From NCBI GenBank assembly GCA_014529385.2, contig CM043960.1, positions 121,232,043 through 121,296,042 of the forward strand: a stretch of DNA of 64,000 nucleotides, in the 5' to 3' direction. This document shows, one piece after another, positions 1 to 10,516 of the stretch (position 1 is the stretch's first letter; the number at the start of each line of letters is the position of its first letter). The DNA is from Adiantum capillus-veneris (lineage: Eukaryota > Streptophyta > Polypodiopsida > Polypodiales > Pteridaceae). The translations under genes and the position numbers were made by a program. Under the pieces are notes generated by a model. It worked only from the letters and a program-made list of their open reading frames with translations. It was not told the origin of the DNA and did no database searches.

Positions 1-699
1 TCACACACAGTACGATTGCAAGACACACACACAACACTAATCCTATCATGCAACACACTAATCGCAAGCACACACACATAGACCTATCGAGCACTACACT
101 CCAATCAAACCTACATGCACACACAAGCAAAAGAGAGCAATCACACAAGATTAGAGAGGGATTAACCACTAATTAGTTAAAATCTAGTTAATCTAAGCAT
201 CATAGGTAATCATAAGAAGTAAGAGAGAGGCATAGTGAGAGAGAATGAATCATTGATTAGTGTGAATCAAGTCTCACGAGCAAGGAGAAGCTCAAGGACT
301 CCATAGCCACACACATCAAGAGCTCTCACCAAAGAGTACTCTCAACAAATGACTTGAGAACCCTAATTTCTTTTACACACTGCCTTATATACCTAGGTTA
401 AAAATATGCAATGTCCGGGCACCCAAGGCCTTTAGGACTCACCACTTACTAAATCTACAACCTAGGCACAGTAAGTGACCTATTCTTTACAACTTGGATC
501 TCCCATTGAGCCCGTAACACATTAGAAATATTACAATGGCTTGAAATAAATCGGGAATTTACAATACGTGACCATTTTGGGAAAACATGAAAAATGTGTA
601 ATTCCAATCTTTACTGCTTCTTCGTATTCGTGCTCGATGTGCATCCGTATGTCTTCCGTCTTTAGCAGCTTCTGTTAACTGACGTTGACTCAATTAACA
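1..699 (-). repeat. LTR-A, 3' LTR, truncated by window start
   Basis: It ends on the plus strand in ttaaca at 699, directly beside a polypurine-tract complement, which marks it as the 3' LTR of a minus-strand element. Its first 35 bases match 9124-9156 in the 5' copy, so about 225 bases are missing off the left edge and a full LTR would be about 920 bp. It is rich in CA-containing direct words (acacacac). Confidence 0.75.
383..390 (-). promoter_or_regulatory. TATA-like box in LTR-A
   Basis: The plus strand reads ccttatat, which on the minus strand is atataagg, about 310 bases from the LTR edge. The same ccttatata string occurs in LTR-B at 57533. This is the expected place for the U3 promoter of a minus-strand element. 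Confidence 0.45.
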
Positions 700-711
700 T
701 TCCCCCCTTCC
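700..711 (-). other. Polypurine tract of element A
   Basis: The plus strand reads ttccccccttcc, so the minus strand is ggaaggggggaa, directly upstream of the 3' LTR in the sense of the element. It primes plus-strand DNA synthesis in LTR elements. The same block follows LTR-X1 at 10850 and the LTR-like end at 28218. Confidence 0.8.
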
Positions 712-1689
712 TATTTTAGTGCCCGTCCTCGGGCATCGTTGAAAGGTGTCCGTGGAGGCCAGGGAAGGTTTTGATTGGTTGTTGATGGGTGGATCTGATC
801 ATCTTCATTTTGTCATTGGATTTGTTGATGAGGTTCAATTTGTTGCAGCATCTTGGTTGGTCCGAATATGTCTGTTGTGAGAGATAATGTTGCATTTGTC
901 AATGTAATAGCATAATGATGAGGCTGCTGTTTATTTATGAGAAGTATTACAAAGGAAGTAGAATGATGAGGTTCTAAATTAGGGTCTCATATCTGGATGA
1001 CCAAAGGAAAAAAACCCAGTGGGAAAAAAGTGCCTTTGGGATTCGCGCATTATTGGAGTACTTATTAGCATGGGAAATATTAATAAAGTACAGAAGGGAT
1101 TATTTGTTGATAGATATGGAATTAAAGAGGTAGCAAATATGAGAGGGTAGCATGATGGAACATTGGTTTGCCTGTTGTAGTCCACTGGAGGTACATAGGT
1201 GGAAGCAAAAAGAGTGTCTAATGCATATGTCCAATGGTGGGACATCCTATTTATGCATACACAGAATTGCATGGGAAACAATATGCTGTGCAAGAATGAT
1301 TTTGAGGGGTAATTCAAAAAGATGGTGTAGTCATAAAAGCATATGACATGGCTTTGCAAGCTAGCACCCCTTTAAGAATGGTTTTCGTTGACGAGGATAT
1401 GTGCTCTCATCTCACTGTGCACTGTGTGTGAGTGTTGGACTCTACTACACTCCACCATTTGTAAGTTAAATACACTTCGACTCTTATGCTCATCTCATCC
1501 AGCATGAGCAATATGACTTTGGATATGCTCAACTCTTCCAGCCTGAGCGTAAGCCTAATAAGTACGACTCTTAGCACATAGTTTAATACGGCTTGAAGCT
1601 TTGGGACTAATGCTTTGCTCATTTTATGGCTTAGCAGCCCAACTCTGACTATGCCAAAGAGTGTTTTTTGCACCCTGGCGACTTGATTT
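712..1689. other. Element A 3' non-coding segment, no gene seen
   Basis: This lies between the end of the polyprotein and the polypurine tract. A 126-codon minus-strand frame (979-1359) and an 88-codon one (1407-1673) exist, but neither shows a domain or composition like the neighbouring polyprotein. I regard them as chance openings. Confidence 0.5.
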
Positions 1690-2958
1690 TTACATTCTTG
1701 TGCTTACTACAAACATTTCTTCAGGTAAAAGTAAGCTTGAATCCTCAAAAAGAGGATTACTGAAGGACCAAGTTGGCATTGAAGGTTTCTTTTGCCATAC
1801 CTGTTTTATTATCTTTGAATTTGCATTCGTGTTGGTTGGGTCGTCCTTCTTTGACTGTGAAGACTCCATTATCTGTTTGATTCTCCAATTAGGCCTGTTG
1901 TAAGGAATCTTTGATGTTGTTGTAGGCCATTGCTGATTGTTGACATTTGACTTTTGACTAGGAGCATTGAAAGACTTAGGAATCCGAATCTTTTGATGAC
2001 CTTTGTATCTCCATTGTTGACTTTGCTTTGCTCTAGGTCTTGTTGAGTTTCTGAGATCTTTATGCAGGTCTGGTGTAGTTGCAGTTGGCTTGTGGTTGGC
2101 TGGTAGCCAAATCTTTGTATAGCCTGTGTAGAATCCTTGTCCAAAAGGAACATTCTTTGAGATCCGTCTTTGTTCTATATCCTCTCGAGAGTTGTGGTTG
2201 ACTTTAACATCTTTTGATGTTGTTCTGTTGAATACCTGCTCCTCAGGTATCCTAGGATATTGTCGAGGTTGATACCTTGTGGGCCTTCTTTCCTGGGAGG
2301 GACTTGAAGTTACTTCATATGCTCTAACCTACGGTTTTGGTACCCATATCTGTCGGTTACCTCCATAGTACTCCTGTTCTTTTAAGCTCCATTGTGATGC
2401 TATCCATCCCATGTGTTTTTCTTTCTGTGTTGACTTCTTGTCTTCAATCCAAACCGAATCATTGACTTTGACGAAACTGCTCGGAACAAACACTTGCTTG
2501 ACTTTCCTTTGCTTTATTGAGTATTTTGGCTGAAATATCTTTGCTTTTCTGGGTGTTTCCTTGGAGGTTTCAGTTGAGTCAGCAATTGACTTGAAGTTTT
2601 GAAAGCCTGACTTGCTTGAAGAAGCGGATCCATGAGGATTCTTTGATGTAGAGGCATATGCTATCACGTCTTCTTTGCTAGTCGGTGGACGGTCCATTTT
2701 AGCTTTACCTTTGTCTGTTGATTCAACTGGCACTATCTGATTGATCTTTGGGCTTCCTATTTCTTCTTCATTTTTTGCAACCCTGTTCTTTTTAACTTCT
2801 GGCTTTGATGGTATTCTTTGCTCAATAGCTATTGTGGTTGCTCTTTGCTTTGTTTGATTTGCACTTGCTGTTGCCTGATTTGCTTTAAGCTCTTCTGAGG
2901 TTCTGATTGATGGAGATGAATCATCTTCAATAAGATCTGTTTTGATATAAGTCTCCAA
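1690..2958 (-). pseudogene. Element A polyprotein, C-terminal Ser/Gln/Lys-rich tail with W-[VIL]-P motifs
   Basis: A single minus-strand frame runs from about 2958 to the TAA at 1690-1692, with one in-frame TAG near 2330. The first 209 codons are rich in Ser, Lys, Thr and Glu and end in RQIWVPKP. Beyond the stop the same frame continues with TKIWLPANHK (near 2110), KIRIPKS (near 1985) and further Asn/Gln/Ser-rich sequence to the final Met-stop. The W-[VIL]-P-K word recurs in F (28.7 kb) and as an array in G (58.1-58.9 kb), so I treat it as a conserved tail of this element type. There is no catalytic domain. The function is unknown; a disordered, nucleic-acid-binding or assembly role is only a guess. 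Confidence 0.6.
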
Positions 2959-3018
2959 TTTAACTGTGCTTGAGGACTTTGTACTATAGTCTGCGGGTGG
3001 TCAGTCTTGGTCTCCATT

Positions 3019-3618
3019 CTTTGTTGTCAGTGATGACTCTGTCATGTTTGCATTCTGTATCTTCAAGACCTTTTGGGCCATTGCCAATCCCATTATGAAG
3101 TCATCTGGCATATCTTTTGCTGTGATCACATGGAATTAAGCGATAATGATCTGTGAACTTACTTCAATGGTGGTGGAGATGACTCCCCAACATTCTGCTT
3201 GTTTGTTTCCTGATATGCTCACAAATTTAGGAGCATCTTCCAGCTGTGGTTGGCCATATCTTTTCCAAGTGTGAAAAGACATGAGGTTTTTGTCTGACTG
3301 AAAATCTAGCTTTACTTCGCTTGACATCTTTTCTTCGTTTTCACCAACAATGCTGCACTTGATTAAACTTGGTTGAACTTTATATGCATTTTCTTTGCTT
3401 TGACCACCTACTTCCGTTGATGTTGGCTCATTTTGTTGTAATACTACACCTTTTTCTCGCAACTGTTGAGCATTGTATACTTGCATCTGAGTAAATTTTG
3501 ATCTTAAAAGATCCATTGTACTCTCTGGCAGAATCTGTCTCTTCGGAGGAGATTTTGGTGGTGACCTTTGTGCAGCTTTTTGAACTTTAGCTTTCATTGA
3601 TTTTGTCTTTTTTATCAC
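3019..3618 (-). pseudogene. Element A retropepsin-like domain, degenerate
   Basis: In the frame shared with the tail, a Lys/Pro-rich start (KSPPKRQILP) leads into a region that follows a retropepsin plan: a beta-rich stretch containing KCSIVGENEEK and VKLDFQSDKN, then FVSISGNKQAECWG, and a C-terminal DDFIMGLAMAQKVLKIQ that resembles the closing helix and strand of retroviral proteases (usually D-x-I-L-G-x-x-W/F-L). The catalytic D-[ST]-G triad is not recognisable: the equivalent position reads L-D-F-Q-S. One in-frame stop separates the two halves near 3136. Position after a zinc knuckle and before the W-P-K tail matches F, where the LLDTGA motif is intact. The assignment rests on order and weak similarity. 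Confidence 0.45.
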
Positions 3619-3804
3619 CTATGCTGGTAGCTTGAGGCTTTGCATCATCTTCAGATAGTCTTTGACTTCAATCGGGCCATCCATAAGGGTTTGTACAAGG
3701 TCTTGATCTTGCTGATATTCATTACCATGTGCATCTTGATATGCATGTGTGAGGTTGGTCACATGTAACTGTTTGAACACTATTGGATTTGTCGGCTTTT
3801 GGCT

Positions 3805-4170
3805 TTAACTTGTGGAGATCAGTTGAAACTTTTGTCCCTGATAATCTTCATAAAGGCATTTATCTGTAGACTCTGATGAAACCTGGGTCAATTGGAAACT
3901 TCTAACAACCATATGATCTTTCAATGGTTTTTGCTTTGAAGAGTTCTGTTGGCTAGAAGCTCTGGGGCTTCTATCTGCTATAGCATTTCCTCGTACATAA
4001 GCTGAGCTTGATGGATTTACAGATCCCCCCTTCCTAGGGTGATCACTATAGCCTGCTTCATTATAAGAGTTCAAAGTTGTTTGGTTCTGGTTTAGTCTCA
4101 CCTTTTGGGACTGTGAAGATACACTTTGGGTAGCATTGTTGACAGTTTGGCATCTATAAACCTTCTGCAT
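3805..4170 (-). pseudogene. Element A polyprotein, middle part with repeat module
   Basis: This is a 121-codon stretch rich in Ser, Gln and Asn, in the same frame as the protease and tail to its left and one frame off the segment to its right. Near its end it carries LYEDYQGQKF (3826-3852), one of five copies in this polyprotein of a Y-x-[DN]-x-x-G-x-x-[YF] module. No known domain is recognised. It belongs to the gag-like half of element A. Confidence 0.5.
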
Positions 4171-4852
4171 AGTTTTCTATGTATCTTCTTGAAACATGAC
4201 AAATTATTCCCCAAGTCAACAAGCTGTAGATAGCATTATCTTTGCCCTGATATTGTCTATCCCATGGGTCTCCTATGATATGAGCTTCTGTGCTTTTAGG
4301 ACCCAGTGCATCATAGATGCTAGACTCTCGTCTATATCTACGACTGCTTTGGTCAAAGTATATGTTCATTTGGTCACAACATCGAAGTTTGATTTTCGAT
4401 GGAGGAGAGTTTGGCTCTGAACAGATTTCTGAGTTCACTCAGGTAATATCCTTCAGCTCTAGAGAGGATGGGCTATAATAGATTCTTTCCTCTAAAATGA
4501 ACCATCCTTTCTGATCTATCACTGGACGCACTTCTATGAGCTGGTATGTGGGCCGTTCAAACACTGGTTGATCCTTTTTGTACAATTGCCCTTTTTGGTC
4601 CACATAGTATGCATATGAATTATGTGTACCATATAATGCTAACATCATTCTGTTTGATATGTCTTTTAGACTTGTGAATGATTGCACACTTGTGTCAGTG
4701 GATGCAGAATCATTTGCAAACATAACAGTCTTTTCACCCTTTGGTGATATCTCGACACCTTTACTAAATTCATGCAAGAATTTGTTGTTCAAAGAATCAA
4801 TTTTAAGCTTTTCAGGTGTCTGTGCATCCTTATGCTGATTTTGAACTTGCAA
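4154..4852 (-). pseudogene. Element A polyprotein, gag-like segment with two repeat modules
   Basis: Two consecutive blocks in one frame (4852-4439 and 4438-4154) are separated by a single stop. The first contains YYVDQKGQLY (4580-4606) followed by a hydrophobic strand YQLIEVRPV. The second contains IYFDQSSRRY (4334-4360). Both fit the same tyrosine/glycine module as copies at 5496-5522, 5241-5267 and 3826-3852. The segment overlaps the 4170 frame by 17 bases, where the frame shifts. No catalytic motif. Gag-like by position only. Confidence 0.5.
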
Positions 4853-4939
4853 TGCTTACGCTGGTGCTTCTAATGTTATTGCAGAATCATCTAATTGCAT
4901 TAAAAGTGATGAGTTAAATGCACTTACATCGAGATTCGT

Positions 4940-5185
4940 CTATTTAATTTGATCTGTACCTTGCTTGGTAGTTGATGTATCCCTGTTGTCTGGACTTCTT
5001 GGACAATCTTCAGAAAAATGTTCACCTTTTCGTCCACAATATGAGCAATACGCCATGACTGGTGATATTTCAATCGGTTCTGTCATGTCAAGCTCTTGCA
5101 AAGAAGTTTCTATTTTTGTGCTTGCCAAATTGTCGGCATCTTCTTTCAAAACACTAAGCGTCAAGCTGTAGATTGCTCTCTCCAA
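4940..5185 (-). pseudogene. Element A gag zinc knuckle
   Basis: The 81-codon frame contains CSYCGRKGEHFSEDCP, a CCHC zinc knuckle of spacing C-x2-C-x5-H-x4-C. The usual retroviral spacing is C-x2-C-x4-H-x4-C, so this one has an extra residue before the histidine. Zinc knuckles bind element RNA for packaging. It is in the same frame as the segment at 4154-4852 and one frame off the N-terminal block at 5154-5645. Confidence 0.65.
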
Positions 5186-5645
5186 TTAGATTGGCTTCTA
5201 TTGGTTGATTTGTTGGATCTTGCAATTTTGGTTCTCGATTATAGATCTGACCACTGTAATCCATGTACAATGACCCTGATTGCATATGCACCAAATGTAT
5301 GCTTGGTGGATTTGTGCAAATTTCTAGATAACCACTTGGGTTGATTTTTTGCACCTCTATCTGCACTTCATCTTTAAGCTTGCAATACCTGGCTCCACTG
5401 AAGTTTGTGAACATCTGGGAGTTTTCTAAATCTGGCTTTACTCTAATCAATAGGATTTTGGCTCCTAGGCCTGTGCTGCTTTTGCTGCTCATCAAGTATC
5501 TATGGCCTTTTGAATTTGTGTACAAAAAAATATCCCAATTGTAGCCATATAGTCGTAAAATCTGGTCGGTTGCAGTTGCACTTGTGCTGCCACTACTATT
5601 GGCTTGTCCCGCTGTACTTGAACTTTCGGATCGATTTGAGTCCAT
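5154..5645 (-). pseudogene. Element A polyprotein, N-terminal gag-like block
   Basis: The 163 codons start with a Ser/Thr/Ala-rich leader (SSSTAGQANSSGSTSATA) and then carry two copies of a short module, LYTNSKGHRY (5496-5522) and LYMDYSGQIY (5241-5267), each followed by charged residues and a hydrophobic strand (AKILLIRVKPD; QPIEANLI). I do not recognise a family. The Met at 5645 is a plausible start because the upstream sequence changes into the biased leader within about 100 bases. The block leads into the zinc-knuckle segment by a frameshift. It probably is the start of the gag-like polyprotein. Confidence 0.5.
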
Positions 5646-5859
5646 GTTGAATGGTTTGTAAAAACTGTCAATTGACAGATCTTGACGTTGCTTAGTAGAA
5701 TTTCTGCTACTCGTACTAGCCTAATCTGCAATTGTATGCGAGTTGTGGCCCTGTTCGTCCGATTAGAAGCTCAATTTGCAATGCTTGATTTTGGCAAATT
5801 TCAAAAATTTCTGCCGCTCACGGCTTCAGTCGGTCTTTTGGCTCATTTGATCTGATTCA

Positions 5860-6690
5860 CTTTTGGGGTTCATGAATCTTCTGGCTTTGCGGTGTTTCCT
5901 CGGTGTGCGCTACACTTTTCGGCTTTGCTTTTGCTCTTCTGGGTCTTTTTTTGGGCTCGTTTTGGTGTTGTTTGCTCGGCGTGTGATTTTTTTACTTTTC
6001 TGGGTTTTTCTTGCACTTCCTGGCTTTTTCTGTCTTTTTTTGGTACTTTTGGTGAGTTCCTTTTTATTTTTTCCTAATTATTTGTGAAATTTTGAATTTT
6101 CTAAAATTTTTGGTCTTTTTATGAATTTTTACGATTTTATTGGAAAGTTTTGATTTTTTTCTAATTTTTTTGTTCTTTTTGATTTTTTGTTTTTTTTTTT
6201 AATTTTTCGAACAATTTTGGATTTTTTACTATTTTTGTGATTTTTCTAATAATTTTTTTAGAAATTTTTGTGAGTTGTTATGATTTTTAAAACAATTTTT
6301 AATGATTTTTTTGGGTCAATTTTGGTGTATCTGTAAGCTTTTTTTAAAATTTTTTTGGGTAATTTTTTATAAGGTTTTTTTTGTGAATTTTTTGGATTTT
6401 CTATGATTTTTTAGTTTTTTGGTGATTTTTTTCTGATCAATTTTGAATATTTTATGAGTTTTTTATTTTTTTTGTGGAATTTTGATTTTTTGCTAAATTT
6501 TAATGGTTTTTTTAAACATGTTTTTTTGGGATTTTTAACGATATTTTTTCTTTTTTGTTGAATTTTGGATGTTAAATTGTTTTTATGTTTTTTTGGTATT
6601 TTTAAATGCCCTTTTTATTTTGATTTGATTTACAAAAAGCCTTTTTTTTTCATTGGATTTTTTTGAAAAAAAAAAAAAAAAAACTTACTA
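5860..6690. repeat. T-rich low-complexity tract
   Basis: There are repeated ttttttggNNtttt-type words for over 800 bases on the plus strand, ending in a run of 18 or so A near 6664. Short open frames inside (5863-6087) are Leu/Phe-rich by-products of the T bias. Confidence 0.7.
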
Positions 6691-6914
6691 ACTTACACTA
6701 AGCTACTTACCTTTTACCTTACCTGTCAGTTGACGCCGATGAGCACGCAGGACTGTTGACTGCGGGTGTCATGACAGCGCGAGTGCAGGCAGCGGCAGTA
6801 GTCCGTTAATGGAGGGCAGCGTGTGGCGGGAAGAGACAGAGGAGACCATGGCGCGGAGCTAGAGGCAATAAACGACAGGGCAGATGTCAGCGGGCACGAC
6901 AGCGGGAGTCTCGG

Positions 6915-6918
<4 letters not shown>

Positions 6919-6991
<73 letters not shown>

Positions 6992-7002
6992 GAGAGAGAG
7001 AG
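6919..7002. repeat. (GA)n microsatellite
   Basis: An almost uninterrupted GA run of about 65 bases with a short imperfect extension to 7002. The Arg-Glu-rich frame over it is an artefact of the repeat. Confidence 0.9.
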
Positions 7003-7379
7003 TGAGGGTTAGAGAGAGAATTAGAGGGGTGTTCTCGCGAGAAAAGAAGGGCACTCTCGAAATTCTTCCGGTTTTAGGTCAAAATTTCAAGCTTTCGCCG
7101 GTAATTACACTAAAACTCGTGAAAATTTCTCCGCTTTCTTGAAGGCAAGCTCAAAATCTAACTGGGATTTTAGGATTTTGGTCGCTTAAAATACATTGGA
7201 TCCTAGTTTTTTAACACTGATCACGTGCTGCAGCGAGAGAGAGGGGAAGGGTGTTCTCACGGAGAGAGAGAGTGAAGGTGTGGGGTTGGTTCAAACGAAG
7301 GGGGAGGAAGAAGAAGAGACGTATTTATGCGCCGCAAGGCACGAGCTTAGAGCTCAAACCGGCTTTCTTTTATTTATTT

Positions 7380-7960
7380 TTTCTTTTCCAATCGTCCAGA
7401 AATGCCAAAAATAGGCCGAAAACCTTAAAAATCGCCAGAAAATTCCAAAATTTGCCAAAAAAGTCAAAAAAATTCCCAAAAAATTCTAGGAATCTTACAA
7501 AATCATCGTAATCCACAATCAAGCATTTCCGACGTGCAAAATCACACCAAAAATAGCAAATTTTATAAAAAATGTCAAATTCGACACCCGGTCTTTGGAA
7601 ATAGCAAAACGCTCAAAACTCAACCATGTAGGGCACAAATGCCAACAAAATGATGCCGTAAATTTGCACAAAAAAAATAGCTCGTAAAGATTGCAAAATC
7701 AAATTTTTATGGAATTATCCAAAAATTAATGCAAAAATCAGCAAAAATTGCCAAAAAATTACAAAAATTATCCAAAAAAAACCCAAAACATTTCTACAAA
7801 TTCTCCACACGTTGGAAAATGGTGCAGCCAAATAAAATTGCACAAATCACATCAATTCAATTGCCAACAATTTTATCAATAAAATCAATACTAGGCAATT
7901 AAATTGGCAAAATTATCGACAAAATAGGTAAAAAATTGACGCAATTAAAGTGTGTAAATC
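7380..7960. repeat. A-rich low-complexity tract
   Basis: Words such as ccaaaaattg and gccaaaaa recur with few T-rich blocks on the plus strand. Its strand bias is opposite to the 5860-6690 tract. Confidence 0.6.
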
Positions 7961-8878
7961 CCTGTTTTAAGCACAAAAATGCAGCATTTCATCATTACAC
8001 ACATCATTTATGCAATCAAAACATTGAATTAACCATGCAAATTGAAACTTTTTAGGCACACACACACACACAAAAATTGGCAGTTTTTGCCAATCTTTAG
8101 GTGCGCACACAAAAGGGTTAAATTTGTCAGATTTGCAATGTGACTTCACAAATCAATAGTTAGGCATGAGAATAACACCAATCAATCATCACAATTCAAA
8201 AATCATAATGCACACATTGATTTCTAGGTGCTCAAATATGTGCAAAATATTGCACAGACACCTAAAATTAGCATACACTCACTCAATTAGATTGCACACA
8301 CACTTGATTTTAGTGCACACATACCTAAAATTGACCATCCAAGCATGCAATTAACTCAATTAGGCACCCAATTAGCAACCTACAATCATTAATTAACAAT
8401 TGAAACTTATTAAATCCATGCGCCGCCAATTCTTAAAAATTTCGGCATTATGACGGCGTGAAAATGTATAATCACAAAATTTTCAATCCCTAACATCACA
8501 TTGCATTGCATCAACATAGCATAGCATTACATTGCATCATGGTGGGATTTCTACACAGTTCTACACATCTCTAGATTCTAGGGAGGTTGAGAATACCACC
8601 TTAATTACCGTTCCGTTGAAGATCAATTGAATGATCGAATGCTCCAATCCTTCATAGCACATTAGTAAGTTAGCAAAAATTAGTCAAATTAGCAAGGGGT
8701 TAGTGAGAAATTAGAGTGTGTAAACACACAATTGGCAAGATATGGTCACACATTAGGGAATTATGAACACAATGTTTCATGCACACACATTCAAAATCCA
8801 CAAAAACATAAACACACAAGTGAAATTAGTGAGAGAATGCATTCGTTTATGCCACAATTACACTAGCATAGGCCATCG

Positions 8879-8896
8879 TCCCCGGCAATGGCGCCA
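8879..8896 (-). other. Primer binding site (tRNA-Asp) of element A
   Basis: The plus strand reads tccccggcaatggcgcca, so the minus strand is complementary to the 3' end of plant tRNA-Asp (which ends ...ccccggcaacggcgcca) with one mismatch. Two bases separate it from the LTR edge at 8899. This fixes the element on the minus strand. Confidence 0.88.
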
Positions 8897-8898
8897 AA

Positions 8899-9156
8899 TG
8901 TTGGGGGTCCCATCATTGCAATAGCTCCAATGACCAACAAAATTATCAATCCGGAGGGATGAGCTACCCGGCTAGGGCATGGAAACACTCACACGGTTAG
9001 TGAGCTAATCGTGGCAACACAAATGGTTAACCCTATGAGGTGAGCTTCTCGGCCTATGGAGGAGCGAAGCCGCAATGAAGGGCAATCTCCATATCCACTT
9101 CTCTTTACCTCTAATCAACCCAATCACACACACTACGATTGCAAGACACACACAAC
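8899..9156 (-). repeat. LTR-A, 5' LTR, truncated
   Basis: It begins tgttggggg beside the primer site and runs to 9156, where sequence homologous to 35337 onward (family E gag) takes over. The bases 9124-9156 match 1-35 of the 3' copy. About 665 bp of the LTR are missing. Confidence 0.75.
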
Positions 9157-10238
9157 TTTGAACTAGATGCAATGTGGCTCTCTATGGTTTGATCCTTAGT
9201 GGTTGCTAATTCAAGAGAACTCAATTTCTCGACTAGCATGGATGATGACATAGGGGCCTTCGCCTTTAGCTCTCTTTCTCTGCCTTGCATAAGCTTTTGA
9301 TTTCTTTTTCCCTAGCTTCAAGGATACAATGCTCAACCTCTTGCACTTCGGCAAGGCTTCTACCATCAGGTAATATAACCTCAAAGGGGAATAGCTCTGA
9401 AGAGTCAAGGGGTGTAGTGAATGGAGTATTCATATGCACACTCTCTAGGAGCATGGGGTCTACATTGGTTATGAATGGTGAATTTAGCCACCCCCTTTAT
9501 TTATATTGCTAGCTCCATGTTTGGAGTGAGTGGCTCTACAAAGATTTTGTTTCAAGCGACTAAACATGCTCGGTCTAGACCGTGGACCCATGGCATGCAT
9601 GTCTTGGCTTGAACTATCGGGATTGGGCATCGGGGGTAACCTTCCATGACATCGTAGTCAGAGGAAGCATCACTAGATGCAATATGTGGGTCCTGAATAG
9701 TACTACCTTGTGGGTATCCACTGAGAGCCTAGAGCCTAAGGTGGAGGAATAATGGGTGCCCGCGTAAATGGAGACACTCTTCTATATAATCGTCCTCTAG
9801 CACACGACCAGATTGTAGGTGTGTGTGACCTCAACACTCTAGCAATGTTGGTGAGTGCCCGTGAAGGCTGCTCACCTAGTTATTCGGGTGTTTTGCAACT
9901 CAAATTTACTCTCAATTATATGTTTTTTGGTCCTTTTTTCTAACCAAGCCACGGAATATAACGTGTGTTAGAGGGATGTGCCGTGGTTTACAACCCTTGA
10001 TTTGGTTACTTAAAGCCCTCGGAATCCTAAAAGTAGTCTTTTTCTAGTCGAGACAAAGGCTAAAATTAGTAAGTTCAAGGGTGTAAGTGTGAAGGGAAGG
10101 GTGGAGGACTTGAAGGACTTGTCCCACATGCCCTCCCTTCACCTTGAGAGGGCAATCTTTATATATAGTAGTGTCTATACTATATCATAAGACTGAGGAC
10201 TGAGGCATGGGCCTGGGCTTGGGCTTGCGGTATGACCC
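9157..10238 (-). pseudogene. E' fragment: 5' part of a family E gag plus leader
   Basis: The sequence is collinear with 35337-36430: the same coding block (containing SELFPFEVILPDG and AEVQEVE), the same downstream leader and the same TATA-bearing segment (tttatatat near 10152). Frames are broken (short openings at 9211-9408 and 9266-9454). Relative to the other copy, the leader part holding the primer site (36430-37266) is missing, so the fragment abuts LTR-X1 directly. It is a rearranged remnant rather than a separate gene. Confidence 0.7.
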
Positions 10239-10472
10239 TGTACGCTTTGCCGTACGTGTCGGAAGCTAGGAAGTTGCCTGTGCACTATGTGTGAGCCTCA
10301 AAAGGCTGCAAACACACAACTAGAAGATCCTAGTAAGCTCAAAGGTATAGGGGTGTGTCACTCACCGCTCAATGCTTCCATCGTGAAGGATCCTGTGCTG
10401 CTGCAAAGAAGAAGGAGGCACCACCTCGCCGCGCTCAACTGCCTCGCTGCCGCCGGTGCTGCCACAATGCAC

Positions 10473-10516
<44 letters not shown>

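Larger units (their letters stand above)
5732..8878 (-). other. Element A untranslated leader (3.1 kb)
   Basis: This is the sequence between the primer site and the first coding block. It has no convincing gene and strong composition bias. From about 5860 to 6660 the plus strand is dominated by T runs with few C. About 6720-6920 is GC-richer. From about 7380 to 7960 the plus strand is A-rich with caaaaatt-type words, and 8040-8360 contains many CA words and repeated ttaggtgcNca-like words. A 3-kb leader is also seen in element B. Confidence 0.55.
1..9156 (-). mobile_element. Element A: gag-protease-only LTR retrotransposon
   Basis: Read on the minus strand this is an LTR element with all terminal signals: a partial 3' LTR (1-699), a polypurine tract (700-711), one long decayed polyprotein (5731 to 1690), a 3.1-kb leader, a tRNA-Asp primer site (8879-8896) and the start of a 5' LTR (8899-9156). 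The two LTR pieces overlap for only about 33 bases (1-35 against 9124-9156) and match there with one substitution and a short indel. The interior is about 8.2 kb. I searched its polyprotein for RT, RNase H and integrase motifs and found none, so it would need enzymes from another element. The 5' LTR is cut at 9156, where a family E gag fragment begins. The boundaries are well supported; the functional reading is inference. Confidence 0.72.

Noticed and set aside
979-1359. 126-codon minus-strand frame between the element A polyprotein and its polypurine tract
   Set aside because: Cys, Phe and Pro scattered without motif, unlike the polyprotein, and the 64-codon frame on the other strand is equally open. 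I see no support for a gene.
1690-5731. Possible endogenous pararetrovirus (zinc knuckle plus aspartic-protease-like region)
   Set aside because: No RT, RNase H or movement-protein motif is present, and the segment is bounded by LTRs, a tRNA-Asp primer site and a polypurine tract, which point to an LTR element.
5863-6087. Hydrophobic Leu/Phe-rich frame that looks like a small membrane protein
   Set aside because: It follows from the T-rich strand bias of the leader; all three plus frames give the same composition.
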